From Actinomycetota bacterium (GTDB lineage: Bacteria > Actinomycetota > Acidimicrobiia > Acidimicrobiales > Microtrichaceae): DNA of 64,000 bases. The notes beneath the pieces were generated by a model, which saw only the letters and a list, made by a program, of their open reading frames with translations, was not told where the DNA came from and made no database searches. The position numbers were made by a program, and so were the translations under genes. The stretch is taken from assembly GCA_016703525.1 (NCBI GenBank), contig JADJBW010000006.1:62001-126000 (forward strand). Reading direction: 5' to 3'. Shown piece by piece: positions 34,723 to 43,445 of this stretch. The first letter of the stretch is position 1, and each line of letters starts with the position of its first letter.

Positions 34723-34728
34723 TAGGGT
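34723..34728 (+). promoter_or_regulatory. -10 element of rpe
   Basis: TAGGGT, six bases before the ATG at 34735; back-to-back with the prmA promoter. Confidence 0.55.
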
Positions 34729-34734
34729 TCGGGG

Positions 34735-35424
34735 ATGCCCACGGATCGACCCACGATCATCGCCCCGTCGCTGCTCCCCGCGAACGCCTCGCGATTCGGC
34801 GAGGAGGCCATCTCGATCGCCGAGGCCGGCGCTGACCGCCTGCATTGGGACGTGATGGACGGCGTGTTCGTGCCCAACCTGACGCTCGGTCCGTGGATCG
34901 TCGCCGACGTGGCACCGCTGGTCGATATCCCCTCCGAGGCCCACCTCATGGTGGCCGACCCCGATCTGTTGGCGCCCGAATACGCGAAGGCAGGCTGTTC
35001 CACGATCATCGTGCACGCCGAGGCCGTCACGCATCTGCACCGGTCGCTCGCTGCGATCGGCGACCTGGGGGTCGGCGCAGGGGTGTCGCTCAACCCGTCG
35101 ACGCCACCGGAGGCGATCGAGCACGTGCTCGATCTCGTGAGCCACGTGCTCGTCATGACGGTCAACCCTGGGTTCGGAGGGCAGCGCTACATCGCCACGA
35201 TGGAGCCCAAGGTCGCAACGATCCGCCAGTGGATCGTGGACCGCGGCCTCGATGTCGACATCGAGGTCGATGGCGGCATCGGCGCGGCGACCGTGGGGGC
35301 AGCGGCCCGAGCGGGGGCGAACGTATTCGTGGCCGGGAGCGCCGTGTTCTCTCATCCCGACGGCCGTGCGGCGGCCATCGCCGAGATCCGCGGCGGAGCC
35401 GACCGGGAGTCGCACCCGGCATGA
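34735..35424 (+). CDS. rpe: ribulose-phosphate 3-epimerase
   Basis: 229 residues, (beta/alpha)8 barrel. IIAPSLLPANASRFGEE, HWDVMDGVFVPNLTLGP (metal His and Asp), EAHLMVADPD, VMTVNPGFGGQRYI and DVDIEVDGGIG are all intact. Pentose phosphate pathway. ATG set by leaderless promoter; stop overlaps the next start (ATGA). Confidence 0.96.
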   Translation: MPTDRPTIIAPSLLPANASRFGEEAISIAEAGADRLHWDVMDGVFVPNLTLGPWIVADVAPLVDIPSEAHLMVADPDLLAPEYAKAGCSTIIVHAEAVTHLHRSLAAIGDLGVGAGVSLNPSTPPEAIEHVLDLVSHVLVMTVNPGFGGQRYIATMEPKVATIRQWIVDRGLDVDIEVDGGIGAATVGAAARAGANVFVAGSAVFSHPDGRAAAIAEIRGGADRESHPA

Positions 35425-35864
35425 GCGGACGCCCTCACCGGGGCACCCTGCGGATACGCGTCGCGGGCGCCGCCCTCGGTGCGCTCCTTGCCCTCGCGCC
35501 GCTCGGCTGCACATCGGCAGAGGACGAGTTCTGCGGCCGGCTCGGCGACACCTATCAACTCGACGAGCTCGTCACATCGATCTCCGGCCTCGACAAGCCG
35601 GCGATCACCCGGCACCTCACCGAGCTTCGCGAACTGCAACACGAGGCCCCTGCCGAGGTGCACGACGATCTCCGAGCGGTGATCGACGCGCTCGTCGACG
35701 TGGTTCGTGTGGTCACCGATGCCACCGGGCCGGACGGCGCGACCGGCCCCATCGACGTCGAGGCGCTGAACGCACGCCTGATGGCGATTCAGGAGCCCGC
35801 CACCCGCATCGTCTCGTACGCCCGGACAACCTGCGGCCTGGACGTTGAGTCGGCCACCACGTAG
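35421..35864 (+). CDS. small lipoprotein, function unknown
   Basis: 147 residues. Signal peptide with lipobox LAPLGC (Cys near 30); the mature part is helical with two Cys (EFCGRL, RTTCGLD) that could form a disulfide. Translationally coupled to rpe. I recognise no family. Confidence 0.75.
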   Translation: MSGRPHRGTLRIRVAGAALGALLALAPLGCTSAEDEFCGRLGDTYQLDELVTSISGLDKPAITRHLTELRELQHEAPAEVHDDLRAVIDALVDVVRVVTDATGPDGATGPIDVEALNARLMAIQEPATRIVSYARTTCGLDVESATT

Positions 35865-35924
35865 CCACTACCCTACGTAGTAGCAATACCTCGCTCCGCA
35901 TCCGCCCATCGGAGGCCCGCTCCC

Positions 35925-36368
35925 ATGCCCCTGCACGCCCGCCCGCGTCGCCGCTCTGCCCTCGGACTCGTGGTGATCCTTGCGCTCACCTCGCTCACGC
36001 TCACCGCCTGCCCCAACGTCGAACTCGCGAACCGCATGGTCGAGATGGTCAACGCTGAGCGCACGAGCCGCGGACTCCCCGCCCTGACGATCGACGCAGA
36101 GGCGACCGCGAAGGCCGAGGCGTGGGCCGATCACCTGGCCTCGATCCAGACGCTCGAACACTCCAATCTGCCCGACGGCCTCACCACCTGGGGGAACTAC
36201 CTGGGCGAGCACGTCGCGTTCGCATCCACGCTCGAAGGCACGCACACAGCGCTCATGAACTCGGCCGGGCACCGCGCCAACATCCTGGCGACACGCTTCA
36301 CATCGATCGGCATCGGCGTGGTGGAGCAGGACGGCGTGGTGTGGGTCACGCAGGTGTTCCGCGGCTGA
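35925..36368 (+). CDS. CAP-domain (SCP/PR1) secreted protein
   Basis: 147 residues. Lipobox-like LTLTAC; then MVEMVNAERTSRGLPAL, KAEAWADHLASIQTLEHSNL, GEHVAF, LMNSAGHRANILATRFTSIG and GVVWVTQVF, the full set of CAP motifs with the two His of the cavity. Function of bacterial CAP proteins is mostly unknown. GGAGG ten bases upstream of the ATG; a small palindrome CTACGTAG lies in the leader. Confidence 0.92.
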   Translation: MPLHARPRRRSALGLVVILALTSLTLTACPNVELANRMVEMVNAERTSRGLPALTIDAEATAKAEAWADHLASIQTLEHSNLPDGLTTWGNYLGEHVAFASTLEGTHTALMNSAGHRANILATRFTSIGIGVVEQDGVVWVTQVFRG

Positions 36369-36383
36369 GCGCCGCGAGCACCC

Positions 36384-36995
36384 TCAGCGCATCTCGCCTC
36401 GGCGCACGATCACGCTGTCGATGATCCCGTAGTCCTTTGCCGCCTCGGCGGTGAACCAGCGGTCTCGATCGGAGTCCTTGATGATCTGCTCGACCGACTG
36501 GCCCGTGTGCTCGGCGATCCGCTCCGAGAGGGTCTGCTTGACGTACGCCATCTGCTCGGCCTGAATCTTGATGTCTGCCGCCTGCCCCTGAAACCCGCCC
36601 GACGGCTGGTGCATCATGATGCGAGCGCTCGGCAGAGCGAACCGCTTGCCGGCCGCTCCGGCACACAGCAGGAACTGGCCCATCGATGCGGCGAGGCCCA
36701 TGCAGATGGTGCCGACGTCGGGCTTCACGAAGTTCATCGTGTCGTAGATCGCCAGGCCCGCGGTGACCGACCCGCCGGGCGAGTTGATGTACAGCCAGAT
36801 GTCCTTGCTGTCGTCCTCGGCCTCGAGATACAGCAGCTGCGATGCGATGAGGTTCGCGACCTGGTCGTTCACCTCGGAACCGAGCATCACGATTCGGTTC
36901 TTGAGAAGGCGATTGAAGACGTCGGAGGACGGGTCCATCGACCCGGGGCCTGCGAGCATCGGGGCCGACACCGTGGACAACTGCTCGGTAGACAT
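36384..36995 (-). CDS. clpP: ClpP protease subunit (second paralogue)
   Basis: 203 residues. Triad Ser104 (GLAASMGQFLL), His129 (IMMHQPSGG), Asp178 (DSDRDRW). ATG at 36995 begins STEQLSTV; the longer open frame upstream to 37262 lacks protein-like character and overlaps the divergent pseudopilin gene. It resembles ClpP2-type actinobacterial subunits and probably pairs with the ClpP at 4423-5070, though the two are 31 kb apart rather than adjacent. Confidence 0.95.
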   Translation of the reverse strand: MSTEQLSTVSAPMLAGPGSMDPSSDVFNRLLKNRIVMLGSEVNDQVANLIASQLLYLEAEDDSKDIWLYINSPGGSVTAGLAIYDTMNFVKPDVGTICMGLAASMGQFLLCAGAAGKRFALPSARIMMHQPSGGFQGQAADIKIQAEQMAYVKQTLSERIAEHTGQSVEQIIKDSDRDRWFTAEAAKDYGIIDSVIVRRGEMR

Positions 36996-37150
36996 AGCCG
37001 CACAGGCTAGCCCGCTCAGCGGCGAACCGAGCGCGGCCGGCGGTACCGCGGAATCAGCCGTCGCGAGCCCGACCGTCGAACGTTCAAGCGCCCGTTCGCA
37101 CGCGTCGATGCACGCTGTACGGAGTCCACCAGACCGCGAAGGGTCGCACC

Positions 37151-37552
37151 ATGTCGACACCCCCAGAGCTTGATCCCGAGGCCGGCGACGCCACCGCAGC
37201 GCCACGCCGACGCGGTCCTCGCCGCGACGAACGCGGCACCACGCTGATCGACGTTGTGGCAACGCTCGCCACCGTCGCCGCGCTCAGCGGGTACGCGGCC
37301 GCCGCCGCTGCCGACGAACCGGCGACCGCCGAGGCTCGCAGCGCCGCGTGCGCCCTCGACGAACGCCAGGTGCGTACCGCGATCGAGTCGTACCGGGCGG
37401 TCACCGACGCCTACCCCCAACCCGCCGGAGACGACGGCCTGGACGCGGTGCGCGACGAGGGGCTGCTCGCATCGACGAGCGTGATGTGGGTATACACCGG
37501 GCTCGACGACCACCGTCGTCCCTCCGTCAGTCCAGCGGACATCTGCGCCTGA
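37151..37552 (+). CDS. type IV pilin-like (pseudopilin) protein
   Basis: 133 residues. RDERGTTLIDVVATLATVAA matches a prepilin-peptidase site (cut after Gly, then a hydrophobic helix), with Asp instead of the usual Glu at mature position 5. The mature body (CALDERQVRTAIESYRAVTD, YPQPAGDDGL) follows the common small-pilin pattern of Cys, helix and YP. No secretion or pilus genes lie nearby, so it is an orphan. Confidence 0.68.
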   Translation: MSTPPELDPEAGDATAAPRRRGPRRDERGTTLIDVVATLATVAALSGYAAAAAADEPATAEARSAACALDERQVRTAIESYRAVTDAYPQPAGDDGLDAVRDEGLLASTSVMWVYTGLDDHRRPSVSPADICA

Positions 37553-37591
37553 GCCGCTCCAGGATCCGGGAAGGATCTCGACCCGCCCGCG

Positions 37592-38194
37592 TCAGCGGCC
37601 GACCCGATGGGTCGAGCTGTTCTCGCGAGCCTCGACCGAGGCGATCAGCGCCTCGCGGGCACGACTCACACGCGACCGCACCGTGCCGACGGGGCAGTCG
37701 AGCACCGATGCCGCCTCCGCGTACGAGAACCCGAGCATCTGCGTGAGCACGAAGGCCTCGCGGTGCGTCGGCGCAAGGGCGAGCACCAAGTCGTCGAGCT
37801 CGACCGCACCGTGCCCAGCGGAGGTGGGCACGGCCCGCGCCTCGACCGCTGCGACCTGGTCGAGACGCTCGCGCAACCGGGCGCGCCGTGCGTCGGCACG
37901 CACCAGGTCGAGGCACGTGTTGCGGGCCACCCCGATCAGCCACGCCTTGGCGACCGATTCCGCACGGAACCCATCCAGCGACCGGATGGCCCGAAGGTAG
38001 GTCGCCTGCGCCGCGTCGTCGGCTCGCGCCGGCCCGACCAGATGGCTGCAGTACCGGTGCACATCGTCCATCGTGAGAGCGACGAACTGCTCGAGTGAGC
38101 GGCGGTCACCGCCCGACGCTCGCAGCGCCAGTTCGGTCAGCGGATCGTCGTGGCGGGGCGCCGAGGGCTCGGTGCGCCCCGACCGGCGGCTCAT
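37592..38194 (-). CDS. ECF sigma factor
   Basis: 200 residues. Region 2: FVALTMDDVHRYCSHLVG, ADDAAQATYLRAIRSLDGF; linker with NTCLDLVRADARRA; region 4: LALAPTHREAFVLTQMLGFS, AEAASVLDCPVGTVRSRVSR. Resembles the SigC-type ECF group. Its ATG overlaps the stop of the membrane anti-sigma gene (ATGA), so the order is anti-sigma first, sigma second, opposite to the common order. Confidence 0.92.
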   Translation of the reverse strand: MSRRSGRTEPSAPRHDDPLTELALRASGGDRRSLEQFVALTMDDVHRYCSHLVGPARADDAAQATYLRAIRSLDGFRAESVAKAWLIGVARNTCLDLVRADARRARLRERLDQVAAVEARAVPTSAGHGAVELDDLVLALAPTHREAFVLTQMLGFSYAEAASVLDCPVGTVRSRVSRAREALIASVEARENSSTHRVGR

Positions 38195-38820
38195 CCGGTG
38201 ACCAGCACCTCACCCGACATGGCCGAGTGGATGGTGCAGATGTAGTCGTAGCGACCGGGCTCGTCGAAGGTGACCTCGATGTGATCGCCCGAATCGAGGC
38301 CGCCGGAGACATCGCCACCCGGCGTCACGACCTCGAGGTGATGGTTGACCCCGCTGTTGTTTCGCCACGAGATCGTGTCGCCCGCCGCGATCTGCACCTC
38401 GCTGGCACCGAACGCGTCGGGCTTGGCCATCACCGTCGCGGCGACCCTGCCCACATCGTCGGTGTTCACCAGCGCGGAGCCTCCCAGCAGCGCGAGGAAC
38501 AGCAGCGCTGCGGCGGCGAGCCCGGCGACCATGCCTCGGACCGGCCATTGCCGGCGTGCCGAGCCGCCGACGGAACGAGCCGGGATGGCAGTGCCGACCT
38601 CGGGCGCGGCGCCCAACACGGCAGCGACGAGATGCGGGTGCGCCACCGCGGGAGTCAAGAGGAGCCGACGTCGGATCATCGACATCGACTCGGCCGTTGC
38701 TGCGCATCGAGCGCACGTTTCGAGGTGAGCCTCCACGGCTGCCGAGATCAGCGCGTCGCATTCACCGTCGACGTAGGCGGAAACATCCTCGAACCAGTCA
38801 TCGCAAGGCTTCACGTGCAT
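38191..38820 (-). CDS. membrane anti-sigma factor with extracytoplasmic cupredoxin domain
   Basis: 209 residues in three parts. Cytoplasmic zinc-finger anti-sigma domain with His32-x3-Cys36-x2-Cys39. One membrane helix at about 98-118. Then an extracytoplasmic domain of about 90 residues with GDTISWRNNSGVNHHLEV and a C-terminal loop YICTIHSAMSG, in which Cys195-x2-His198-x2-Met201 has the exact spacing of type 1 copper ligands in amicyanin-like proteins; His160 or His161 is the fourth ligand. I infer a copper- or redox-sensing anti-sigma factor that holds the sigma factor encoded next to it. Confidence 0.86.
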   Translation of the reverse strand: MHVKPCDDWFEDVSAYVDGECDALISAAVEAHLETCARCAATAESMSMIRRRLLLTPAVAHPHLVAAVLGAAPEVGTAIPARSVGGSARRQWPVRGMVAGLAAAALLFLALLGGSALVNTDDVGRVAATVMAKPDAFGASEVQIAAGDTISWRNNSGVNHHLEVVTPGGDVSGGLDSGDHIEVTFDEPGRYDYICTIHSAMSGEVLVTG

Positions 38821-38829
38821 CTCAGTCGT

Positions 38830-38866
38830 CCGAACGCCCCGTTCGGTTCCCGCACGATGCGGGAAC
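38830..38866 (-). terminator. double hairpin between oxidase genes and the sigma pair
   Basis: Two adjacent perfect palindromes in the 60-base gap: CCGAACG/CGTTCGG (38830-38846) and GTTCCCGCA/TGCGGGAAC (38846-38866). They could end the oxidase transcript partly, or act as an operator upstream of the anti-sigma gene. Confidence 0.5.
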
Positions 38867-38880
38867 GTGTGTGACGTCGG

Positions 38881-39636
38881 TCACACGGTACCGCGAGCCG
38901 CCCGAGACGCAGCGAGCGCGAAGGCGGCGCAGGCCGCTCCCAGCCCCACCACGATGCCGAACGACGACTCGTGGTCCGACACCAGCCCGCCGATGAACGC
39001 GAGCAGCGCGAACGCCAGGGTGACACCCGCCGCCCACGACAGCAGGCGTTCCAGGCCGACGGCAGCGGTGCGCTCCGGGACGGGCCCGCGGTCGGCCGGG
39101 GCCTCGCCGAGCGGACGCTGCATCGCCACGGCCAGGTCGCTGCGGGCCGGTTCACTCGGAGCCGGTTCACTCCATCGACTGGCAGACCCCGCGATCGCCA
39201 GGAGCCCCAATGCAACAAAGGGCCATCCGAGCGCGAGCCCGACCGTGACCGACGCCAGCCCCGCCGCGGCGAGCAGCGGTGCGAGCGACGGTGCGAACGA
39301 CGGGGCCGACGGGGCCGGCGCAACGCAGTCGCTTGGGTCGGGCGCGTCGAGCGAGGCCCTGCCCACCAAGAACGTCGCGGCGAGCGCCGCTGCACCCAGC
39401 GCTGCGGCGAGCAACACGACGAAACCGGTTGCCTCGCCGATCCCACCCCACCAACCGAGCGTGATCGGACCGAGGCGATCTCCGCCGGTCACGTAGCCAT
39501 AGACGATCGCAGCGAGCCACAGCGCCCCGGCCGCGGCCAGGAAGATCCGGGTCGGGCGGGGCAGCATCACGCCGGACTCGGTCGCGTCGGCGACCGAACT
39601 CGACGCCGCGCCCGACTGCTTCGTGCGTTTCCTCAC
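38881..39636 (-). CDS. membrane protein, third subunit of the oxidase cluster
   Basis: 251 residues with about five membrane helices (FLAAAGALWLAAIVYGYV, EATGFVVLLAAALGAAALA and others). The first two helices are reminiscent of small oxidase accessory subunits, but the similarity is weak. GTG start overlaps the stop of the second CydA-like gene. No catalytic motif seen. Likely a dedicated partner of the two upstream genes. Confidence 0.6.
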   Translation of the reverse strand: MRKRTKQSGAASSSVADATESGVMLPRPTRIFLAAAGALWLAAIVYGYVTGGDRLGPITLGWWGGIGEATGFVVLLAAALGAAALAATFLVGRASLDAPDPSDCVAPAPSAPSFAPSLAPLLAAAGLASVTVGLALGWPFVALGLLAIAGSASRWSEPAPSEPARSDLAVAMQRPLGEAPADRGPVPERTAAVGLERLLSWAAGVTLAFALLAFIGGLVSDHESSFGIVVGLGAACAAFALAASRAARGTV

Positions 39637-40829
39637 AATGCCACCACCGCATACACACCGACGAGCAGGAAGAAGGCGAACCAGGCGCCGAGCATCGCCG
39701 TCGAGACCCGCCCCAGGCGGTCGATGCTCCGCGGGATCCGCTCCCCCGCGCCGATACCCGACTGGAAAAGCACCATCACCATGTAGGTGATGATCGACAC
39801 GCCGACGATCGTGGTGACCGTGAACATGGCCACCGACCCCCAGTCCACGCGATAGGGGTACGACCCGACGTCGTAGTTGAACCGGGACAGCGCCGTCGCT
39901 CGGATCACTTCACGGATCACCGCGACGACCGCCAACGACGCGAACCACGCGCCGAGCGCCCGCCGCCCGATCCCGACCGGATCGCGGTGGGCGGCGAAGA
40001 ACGCCGCCATCGCAAGCCCCACTCCGCCGAGCGCGATCGCCATCGGAGCGGTCAGGTCGTAGTCGGCACCCTCGGTGACCGCCCAGGCGATGCCCACGCC
40101 GCCGTACAGCACGCTCGCGATGATCCCGAGCCGGCGCGAAAGCCCGGCCACCCACGTGAGGTACTCGCGATCCGCGTCGTCGCGTTTCAGGCGGTACCAC
40201 GTGTAGATCAGGCCCGTGACCGCTGTGCCGATCGCGGCTTGGAGCGGGAGGAGGAAGGCGACGCGTGCCACGTTGAACGAGTGGAACTCGATGCCTCGCG
40301 TGTCGGCGACGCCGTTCGGCGCGTACCACTCGCGCCAGTGCTCTGGCCGGATCGAGACGCTCGCGAGCACGTGCATGATCCACCCGGCGAGCACCAACAG
40401 CGCCAGACCCAGCACCGACGACCAGAGAAGGCGGCCGTCGGCCGAGCCCTTCAGGTAGAAGACGTAGGCGCAGGTGTACCCCGACGCCACGACGATGATG
40501 AAGATGACCGACCAGAAGCCCGTGAGCGCGTTCGATGCGTACCAGATCGGGTCGTAGATCACCTGTACGAACAGCAGCGGGGCGATCCCGGTCACGATGC
40601 CGAGACCGACGCCGCTCGGGGTCAACCGTGCGCACGAACGGGCGAGGCGCAGCCATCGCTCGTCGCCCCGTCGGAACCCGTAGATCGTGGTGACGCTCGA
40701 TCCGACGGCCACCGTGACGAAGTAGATGTGCACCACCCAGGTGAGCAGCAGCAGCACCTGGAATACCCGCGGGTAGAACGGTGCGCCCAGCGGGTCGCGC
40801 ATCATCCGCAGGGCGTCCTCAACCTCCAT
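39633..40829 (-). CDS. cytochrome bd-like (CydA-type) membrane subunit 2
   Basis: 398 residues with about nine helices. TWVVHIYFVTVAVGSSV near residue 34 parallels the first haem-His region of CydA, and PSGVGLGIVTGIAPLLFVQ with ALTGFWSVIFIIVVASGY parallels the helix with the acidic/proton path. No CydB similarity. ATG at 40829 is preferred because GGAGG lies six bases upstream (a GTG at 40835 is in frame). Coupled on both sides (18-base gap upstream, 4-base overlap downstream). Resembles the second CydA-like subunit found in bd-type oxidases that lack CydB; inferred. Confidence 0.62.
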   Translation of the reverse strand: MEVEDALRMMRDPLGAPFYPRVFQVLLLLTWVVHIYFVTVAVGSSVTTIYGFRRGDERWLRLARSCARLTPSGVGLGIVTGIAPLLFVQVIYDPIWYASNALTGFWSVIFIIVVASGYTCAYVFYLKGSADGRLLWSSVLGLALLVLAGWIMHVLASVSIRPEHWREWYAPNGVADTRGIEFHSFNVARVAFLLPLQAAIGTAVTGLIYTWYRLKRDDADREYLTWVAGLSRRLGIIASVLYGGVGIAWAVTEGADYDLTAPMAIALGGVGLAMAAFFAAHRDPVGIGRRALGAWFASLAVVAVIREVIRATALSRFNYDVGSYPYRVDWGSVAMFTVTTIVGVSIITYMVMVLFQSGIGAGERIPRSIDRLGRVSTAMLGAWFAFFLLVGVYAVVAL

Positions 40830-40847
40830 GGCCACCTCCGACCGGGG

Positions 40848-42263
40848 TCACCTCGGGCGCCGGCAGCGTCGTGGGGGACCCTGCTGTTCTTCGACCGTCG
40901 CCGCGAGATACGCCGCGAGCGCGTCCTTCTCCTCGTCGGTCCCGACGAATGCGTGCATGAACGGGTAGGCGCCGAGGTTGTCGAGGATCGCTCGGATCGA
41001 CACCTCGTCGTTCGCCGAGATCTTGCGCAGCAACGCCGACTGCTGCCGCAGGGCGAGCTGGTTGTCACCCAGGTGGATGACCGTCTGATCGCTCACGCTG
41101 TGACAACCCGAGCATTCGAAGATCGCGATCTGCCGGCCGACCGCGACACGGTGATCGGTGTACTCCGGCGACGGTCCCGAGTCGATGTCGTCGGCCGCGG
41201 GCAGGAATGGCAGCGATCCGAGGACCCCGTCGCGGTTGAGCTTCGCCTCTTCGCTCTCGATGCCCCGGGCCGGCAGCCCGGTGAACGTGAGCTGGTTCGA
41301 CGACATGTAGCCGTTGACCACGTCGGGCTTGCGGAGGATCTCGCGGGTGCGCTCGGCGCCGAACACGGTGGAGAACATGACGATGAAGAGCGCCATCGCC
41401 CCCAGCTTCGACTGCAACTGGGGCTTCCACGAGGCCAACAGCAGGAACGCAGCGGTCAGGATCCCGCCGCCGATCAACAAGTCGACCGTCACCGCCGGGA
41501 AGGCGTTCGTCGACAGCAGCGCCTTGGACCGGGCCGGCACGTTCGCCCAGTACCAGTAGCGGCCGACGAGCAACGCCCCGGCCATCCCCACAAGGCCGAT
41601 CGTGCCCGCCCATCGGATGACCTTCTGCCGCTCCGGGAAGTCCCTCGGCAGCCGCGATGCCATGAGCACCCCCCAGGCGCCGGTGATCGTCTGCATGAGC
41701 AGGAAGCGCATCAGGTACTGAGGCCAGAACGTCGGGTTGTAGAAGCCCGAGAGGATCTCGCCGTTGTGGAGCCAATCGCCGGGGCTCAGCTTGAAGCCGA
41801 GGATGCCGACGATCAGCGACAACGTGCCCGTTCCGCCCAGGGCCAGGATGAGCGCGAGCCGCAGGTGGGTCTTCGGATCGACCTTGCCGAGCGTGTAGTA
41901 GTACACGATGATCCCGACCACATCGATCAGGAACATGTACCACTCGGAGCCCCAGAACAGCACGAAGTTGTGGATCAGCGTCGAGATGCCACGCGGGTTG
42001 CCGGCCGTCGTGCTCTGCCAGATGCCCACGCCCGTCATGGCGCCCCACACGTACGAGAACACGAGCAGTCCGAGCGCGCTCTTGCGCAGGTACTCGTAGA
42101 GCTCCGGGCGTTGCTCGCGGACCGCGCGGCGCTCGACATAGAAGTTGAACCACGCGGCGCCAACGGTCAGATGCGAGGCGATCACATGGAAGGACGCGAT
42201 GATCGCCACGAACATCGTCGAATGAAGGCCCATGCCTTCCCATGTTGGGTACATCACTGACAA
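40848..42263 (-). CDS. cytochrome bd-like subunit with C-terminal haem-c domain
   Basis: 471 residues. About nine helices: SFHVIASHLTVGAAWFNFY (His26 and His31; candidate high-spin haem ligand), YVWGAMTGVGIWQST, LFWGSEWYMFLIDVVG (Glu107), and REILRKPDVVNGYMSS, a motif of CydA-like proteins without the quinol Q-loop. The last ~95 residues are a class I cytochrome c domain: CSGCH (Cys384, Cys387, His388), then MHAFVGTDEEKDALAAYLA with the axial Met. This suggests electrons enter by a cytochrome c route. The TTG at 42263 has a GGGG purine stretch upstream; GTG 42257 and ATG 42254 are alternatives. Confidence 0.75.
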   Translation of the reverse strand: MSVMYPTWEGMGLHSTMFVAIIASFHVIASHLTVGAAWFNFYVERRAVREQRPELYEYLRKSALGLLVFSYVWGAMTGVGIWQSTTAGNPRGISTLIHNFVLFWGSEWYMFLIDVVGIIVYYYTLGKVDPKTHLRLALILALGGTGTLSLIVGILGFKLSPGDWLHNGEILSGFYNPTFWPQYLMRFLLMQTITGAWGVLMASRLPRDFPERQKVIRWAGTIGLVGMAGALLVGRYWYWANVPARSKALLSTNAFPAVTVDLLIGGGILTAAFLLLASWKPQLQSKLGAMALFIVMFSTVFGAERTREILRKPDVVNGYMSSNQLTFTGLPARGIESEEAKLNRDGVLGSLPFLPAADDIDSGPSPEYTDHRVAVGRQIAIFECSGCHSVSDQTVIHLGDNQLALRQQSALLRKISANDEVSIRAILDNLGAYPFMHAFVGTDEEKDALAAYLAATVEEQQGPPRRCRRPR

Positions 42264-42343
42264 CGTCGCCCCTGCGGCCGCGGGGGTTCCATGGATGAAA
42301 GCGATCCGCCCATCGCTCGACCAGATATCAGGGCACGGGCGGC

Positions 42344-43349
42344 TCAGTTCCGGTGGTCATCGCACCCGTCGAGGAACGACTCGACCGCCGGGGTGACGAT
42401 GTCATCGTCGGGCTCGCCGAGGTGCGCGTTCACCTCGGCGTGGGTGAGCGGGTTCGCGTCGATGATCGTCACCTGATCGCCGGCGGCGCGCAGCGCGTCG
42501 CCGAACCGCTCGACACCGGACTGGCGAGCGGGACGGCCCCTCGTGACGAGCAACATGTCCGCCACGGGACCCGGCGACGTCTCGACGGCGTGCAGGGGCG
42601 AGGCGTCGGACCGCACCGCGGGCTCGTCGCCGAACACCTCGGAGATCAACCGGCTCGTCAGCGGATCGGGATCGACCAGGTCGTCGGACGCGGTGTCGAG
42701 CGACACGACGCAACGGATCGATTCGCGCGTGAGGCCGTGATCGGCGAGCAGCAGGATGGGTCGCGACGATGCTCACGAGATGGGCCCCAGCGGAATGGCC
42801 GATCAGCGAGACCCGGCCGGGATCGATGCCGAGTTCATCGGCATGGTCGACCACGTACGCGACCGCGCCGGCGACGTCGTTGCCGAAGTCGGGCCACGCT
42901 GCGGACCCGCCGGGTGGCGCGAGCCGGTAGTTGACCGAGACGAGCACCGCTCCGCGCCGGCCGGCCCACGCCGCCTTCGTGTCGATCGACGCCTTCGCCT
43001 TGTCGCCGGCACGCCAGGCGCCGCCGTGGACGAACACGATCACGGGGCACACGGCGGTGTCCGCAACCCCCTTGGGCCGATACACATCGAGGCTCAGCTG
43101 ATTGGGGTCGACGCCGGAGCGCTCGTCATAGCGGACCGTGCGCGGCGAACCCGCGGAGCCGACGCAGGCGCTGTCGCGAGCCGACCCGTCGGCACCGGAC
43201 GGGCCGGTCGTGTCATGTCCCGAGGATCGCGTCGCCCGCCCGTCCCGCCCGCCACAGCCCGCCGCGAGCACGACCGCCGCAACCGTGAGCGCGGCCACGC
43301 AACGAGGCCGGCGGGGACTGTTCGACACGGGTGATCGCATGGGTCCCAT
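42344..43349 (-). pseudogene. alpha/beta hydrolase (esterase/lipase), frameshifted
   Basis: ATG at 43349: lipoprotein signal (VVLAAGC), then YDERSGVDPNQLSLDVYRPK, VIVFVHGGAWRAGDKAK (oxyanion HGG) and SLIGHSAGAHLVSIVA (GHSAG nucleophile), which is the hormone-sensitive-lipase-like fold. After about 42750 the homologous frame changes to LLLADHGLTRESIRCVVSLD, then runs to 42344 with the catalytic Asp and His region (NPLTHAEVNAHLG). Length is 3n+1, so one inserted (or two lost) base breaks the frame. It would be about 334 residues if joined. Confidence 0.75.
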
Positions 43350-43431
43350 TGAACCAAGCGAATGTGAGCAAACCGTGATGGCGACGGCGGTGGCCCGAGG
43401 CCGATCGAGGCTGCGGCTGGGCCGGCCGACC

Positions 43432-43437
43432 TAGCCT
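43432..43437 (+). promoter_or_regulatory. -10 element of the D-threonine aldolase-like gene
   Basis: TAGCCT, eight bases before the GTG at 43446. Confidence 0.45.
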
Positions 43438-43445
43438 CCGGCCCC

